From contig NZ_CAXUNP010000003.1 of the NCBI RefSeq assembly GCF_964252635.1, positions 1-64,000 of the forward strand: DNA of 64,000 nucleotides, given 5' to 3'. The stretch is from Jatrophihabitans sp964252635. Its GTDB lineage: Bacteria; Actinomycetota; Actinomycetes; Mycobacteriales; Jatrophihabitantaceae. Below, piece by piece: positions 62,068-64,000 of the stretch; within the stretch, counting starts at the first letter, position 1, and every line of letters starts with the position of its first letter. A program made the position numbers and the translations under genes. The notes beneath the pieces were generated by a model, which was given only the letters and a program-made list of their open reading frames with translations, ran no database searches and had not been told where the DNA came from.

Positions 62068-63174
62068 ATGACCAGTGCAGCTGTCGAGCCCGTCACCCCC
62101 CACGCGCGGCGCAGCTGGCGGCCCAAGCACGTGCTCGTCACCCGTTCGGCGGCCGAACTCCCCCACGGCCGCGAGATCGTCGCGCGCTGCGAGGCGGCCG
62201 GCGTCGAGGACATCCAGCTGCTCGCCGGTGACCGCCTGCCCGGCCTGCGCGGCGAGAGCGAGCGGGAGACCTACGCCCGGGCCAAGCTGACCCTGGCTGT
62301 GGTCGTGGCCCCGCCCAGCGCGTTGCGCCCGCAGCCCATCCCGCCGAGTGCCGACTGGCGCCTCGACCTCGCCAAGGGCTGCCCGGCCCACTGCCAGTAC
62401 TGCTACCTCGCCGGATCGTTGTCCGGCCCGCCCATCACCCGGGTCTACGCCAACCTCGACGACGTGCTCGCGCCCATCGCCGGGCTCGCCGGGCAGGGCA
62501 CCGTGACCACCGGTGACGCCGAGCGCGCAGACGAGGGCACCACCTTCGAGCTGTCCTGCTACACCGACCCGCTCGGCCTGGAAGCGGTCACCGGGTCGCT
62601 ATCCAGCGCCATCGCGTCCGTGGGCCGCGGCGAGCACGGGCCCGGTGTCGGGCTGCGTTTCACCACCAAGTTCGACGGAGTCGCCCCGCTGGTCGGCCTG
62701 CCGCACGACGGCCGGACGCGCGTGCGCATGTCGGTCAACTCCGCAGCGGTGGCCCGCCGGTTCGAGGGCGGGACCGCCTCCGTGGCGGCGCGTCTGGCCG
62801 CCCTGCGCGCGCTGGCCGACGACGGTTACCCCGTCGGGCTCACCATCGCGCCACTGATGCCGCTGCCGGGCTGGCAGGAGGAGTACGCGACGCTCCTGCA
62901 CGACGTGGCCGCGACGCTCGACGGCGTGCCACAGCTCGACCTCACCGTGGAGCTCATCACCCACCGGTTCACCGAGGCCAGCCGCGCCGTGCTGCTGCAG
63001 TGGTACCCGCAGACCAAGCTCGACCTCGACGAGGGCGGGCGCACCGTCAAGCGGACGAAGTTCGGCGCGCGAAAGTACGTCTATCCCACGCCGGTGATGC
63101 GCGAGATGCGGAGCTGGTTCGAGCACGAGGTCAGCGCCACTCTGCCGCAGGCCCGGGTCCTCTACTGGACCTGA
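62068..63174 (+). CDS. Spore photoproduct lyase-family radical SAM protein
   Basis: 368 residues. Radical SAM cluster CPAHCQYC (CxxxCxxC) in LAKGCPAHCQYCYLAGSLSG; RPKHVLVTRSAAELPHG at the N-terminus and QWYPQTKLDLDEGGRTVKRT at the C-terminus are typical of SPL-like proteins of non-sporulating bacteria. DNA photoproduct repair is the family's known function, but the homologs outside Firmicutes are uncharacterised. ATG at 62068. Confidence 0.85.
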   Translation: MTSAAVEPVTPHARRSWRPKHVLVTRSAAELPHGREIVARCEAAGVEDIQLLAGDRLPGLRGESERETYARAKLTLAVVVAPPSALRPQPIPPSADWRLDLAKGCPAHCQYCYLAGSLSGPPITRVYANLDDVLAPIAGLAGQGTVTTGDAERADEGTTFELSCYTDPLGLEAVTGSLSSAIASVGRGEHGPGVGLRFTTKFDGVAPLVGLPHDGRTRVRMSVNSAAVARRFEGGTASVAARLAALRALADDGYPVGLTIAPLMPLPGWQEEYATLLHDVAATLDGVPQLDLTVELITHRFTEASRAVLLQWYPQTKLDLDEGGRTVKRTKFGARKYVYPTPVMREMRSWFEHEVSATLPQARVLYWT

Positions 63175-63563
63175 TCCCGTTTGGCCTCGGCGTCCTCGAG
63201 CTTCTCGTCCACGCGCCGTTTCGCCTTCCCCAACCCGGGCAGAGCGCCGATGATCTCGTTCAACCCGCGGGACAGCCCGACCAGTTCGGTCAGGTCGGGC
63301 GCGGCGGTGCGCAACGACGACAGGACGGGCAACAGCTCGCGGATCTCGGCCTCGGACGCGGTCGCCTTCTCGACCGTGGTCCGCAGCACGCCTTCGTCCT
63401 GTTCGAAGCGGGTCAGCAGGGCGTCGAGTCGCGCCAACAGGCATTCCGCGGTGTCCAGCAGGGTGCCCACCCGCGGGACCAGGGTCGCGGCGCGGCGCGC
63501 GTACTCCGGCCCGAGCGCGGCCGCCTCGACCGCGCGGCCCAGAGGATTGCCCGGAACACGCAT
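63162..63563 (-). CDS. Coiled-coil protein of unknown function
   Basis: 133 residues, largely helical: LLDTAECLLARLDALLTRFE and KATASEAEIRELLPVLSSLR suggest a coiled coil; a Pro/Gly turn (IGALPGLGKAKRRVDEKLED) closes it. No family was recognised. Its 3' end overlaps the SPL-like gene by 13 bases. Confidence 0.65.
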   Translation of the reverse strand: MRVPGNPLGRAVEAAALGPEYARRAATLVPRVGTLLDTAECLLARLDALLTRFEQDEGVLRTTVEKATASEAEIRELLPVLSSLRTAAPDLTELVGLSRGLNEIIGALPGLGKAKRRVDEKLEDAEAKRDQVQ

Positions 63564-63602
63564 GAATGCTGTCTACCCAGGGTGCAGCGATAGCCGCTCG
63601 GT

Positions 63603-63694
63603 GCCGCTGGGCACCTAAGCGGCACGCCGCTGGGCACCTAAGCGGCACGCCGCTGGGCACCCAAGCGGCACGCCGCTGGGCACCCAAGCGGCAC
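63603..63694. repeat. Four tandem 23-bp palindromic repeats
   Basis: gccgctgggcacctaagcggcac repeated four times without spacers; copies three and four have a c in place of one t. Together with the preceding gt, each unit folds on itself (gtgccgct/agcggcac), so the block can make several alternative hairpins. It lies between two genes and could be a repeat-element array or a strong transcription barrier. Confidence 0.85.
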
Positions 63695-63717
63695 ACTGTC
63701 GGCCGGGGCGGGTGAGG

Positions 63718-64000
63718 ATGACACAGACAACGCGCATGACCGCAGTGGACGCTGCGTGGCTGCACATGGACCGTCCGGTCAATGCGCTCGTGGTCAACGC
63801 CGTCCTGCTGTTCGACGACCGGCTCGACGACGAGCTGCTGCGCGTGGCCGTGATCGAGCGGCTGCTCGCCCACCACGACCGGTTCGCACAACGCGTCCAG
63901 GACCGCGGCACGCGCCGCCCGTGGTGGGTCGATGTCCCCGATTTCGACCCCATGTCGCACGTAACCCGTGAACGGTTGCCCGCCCCCGCCGATCACGACA
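63718..64000 (+). CDS. WS/DGAT acyltransferase, 3' end outside the window
   Basis: N-terminal 94 residues of a wax ester synthase/diacylglycerol acyltransferase-type protein: TAVDAAWLHMDRPVNALVVN and ELLRVAVIERLLAHHDRFAQ match the start of the family. The HHxxxDG active site lies beyond the window end. Start at ATG 63718; an in-frame ATG at 63736 would also fit the family. In actinomycetes these enzymes make storage lipids. Confidence 0.78.
   Translation, partial: MTQTTRMTAVDAAWLHMDRPVNALVVNAVLLFDDRLDDELLRVAVIERLLAHHDRFAQRVQDRGTRRPWWVDVPDFDPMSHVTRERLPAPADHD

Noticed and set aside
63603..63694. Tandem repeats as a CRISPR array
   Set aside because: No spacers between the 23-bp units and no cas genes in the window.

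Overview
The window is a high-GC chromosomal segment of an actinomycete. The evidence is a mycothiol ligase gene (mshC), a WhiB-like Fe-S regulator, an F420-type luciferase-like oxidoreductase, a WS/DGAT acyltransferase, UdgX, and a block (metH, PAC2, mshC, SCO1664-like, DUF3090, phosphomutase-like, uppP) that resembles the mycobacterial and streptomycete neighbourhood. No rRNA, tRNA or CRISPR array was recognised. The genus cannot be fixed from the sequence alone.

Layout. 1-1759: the 3' part of lepB (signal peptidase I) and a RecB-family nuclease. 1748-19719: a HAD-hydrolase gene split by a 17.3-kb integrative element. The element carries a tyrosine integrase at its left end, an HTH gene divergent from a run of small overlapping genes, an HNH protein, a gp10-like protein, a 1341-residue tape-measure protein with a tail-lysozyme domain, and cargo that includes a HipA-like kinase paired with a DUF3037-like protein. 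Its right end has several excisionase-type HTH and DUF6907-like genes. No terminase, portal, capsid or other tail gene was seen. The element inserted inside the codons for the HAD catalytic motif (LFDM). It supplies a new start for the hydrolase, coupled to the integrase stop codon, and leaves the original 20-codon start fragment stranded at 19657-19719, behind the lysR gene it once followed.

19735-22194: a LysR regulator divergent from a TDT-family transporter, with a perfect inverted repeat between them, and a small Cys/His protein. 22218-28152: a six-gene operon resembling mycosporine-like amino acid (MAA) biosynthesis: demethyl-4-deoxygadusol synthase, O-methyltransferase, ATP-grasp ligase and D-Ala-D-Ala-ligase-like enzyme. 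It has two additions, a TauD-type 2-oxoglutarate oxygenase inside the operon and a HAD-like protein without the catalytic aspartates at its head. 28281-30205: a coupled three-gene WhiB operon divergent from a DeoR-type regulator, with related palindromes in front of both operons.

30224-39792: oxidoreductases (ADH, SDR, FAD desaturase-like), a VOC protein, UdgX, a molybdopterin/cytochrome-b oxidoreductase, a phosphodiesterase-type enzyme and small proteins. 39826-51125: the conserved housekeeping block with metH, PAC2, mshC and uppP. 51166-64000: LLM oxidoreductase, aldo/keto reductase overlapping a RecD-like helicase, ADC-family protein, homogentisate-dioxygenase-like protein, glutamate decarboxylase, an MMPL transporter divergent from a TetR regulator, a spore-photolyase-family radical SAM protein, palindromic tandem repeats, and a truncated WS/DGAT acyltransferase at the window end.
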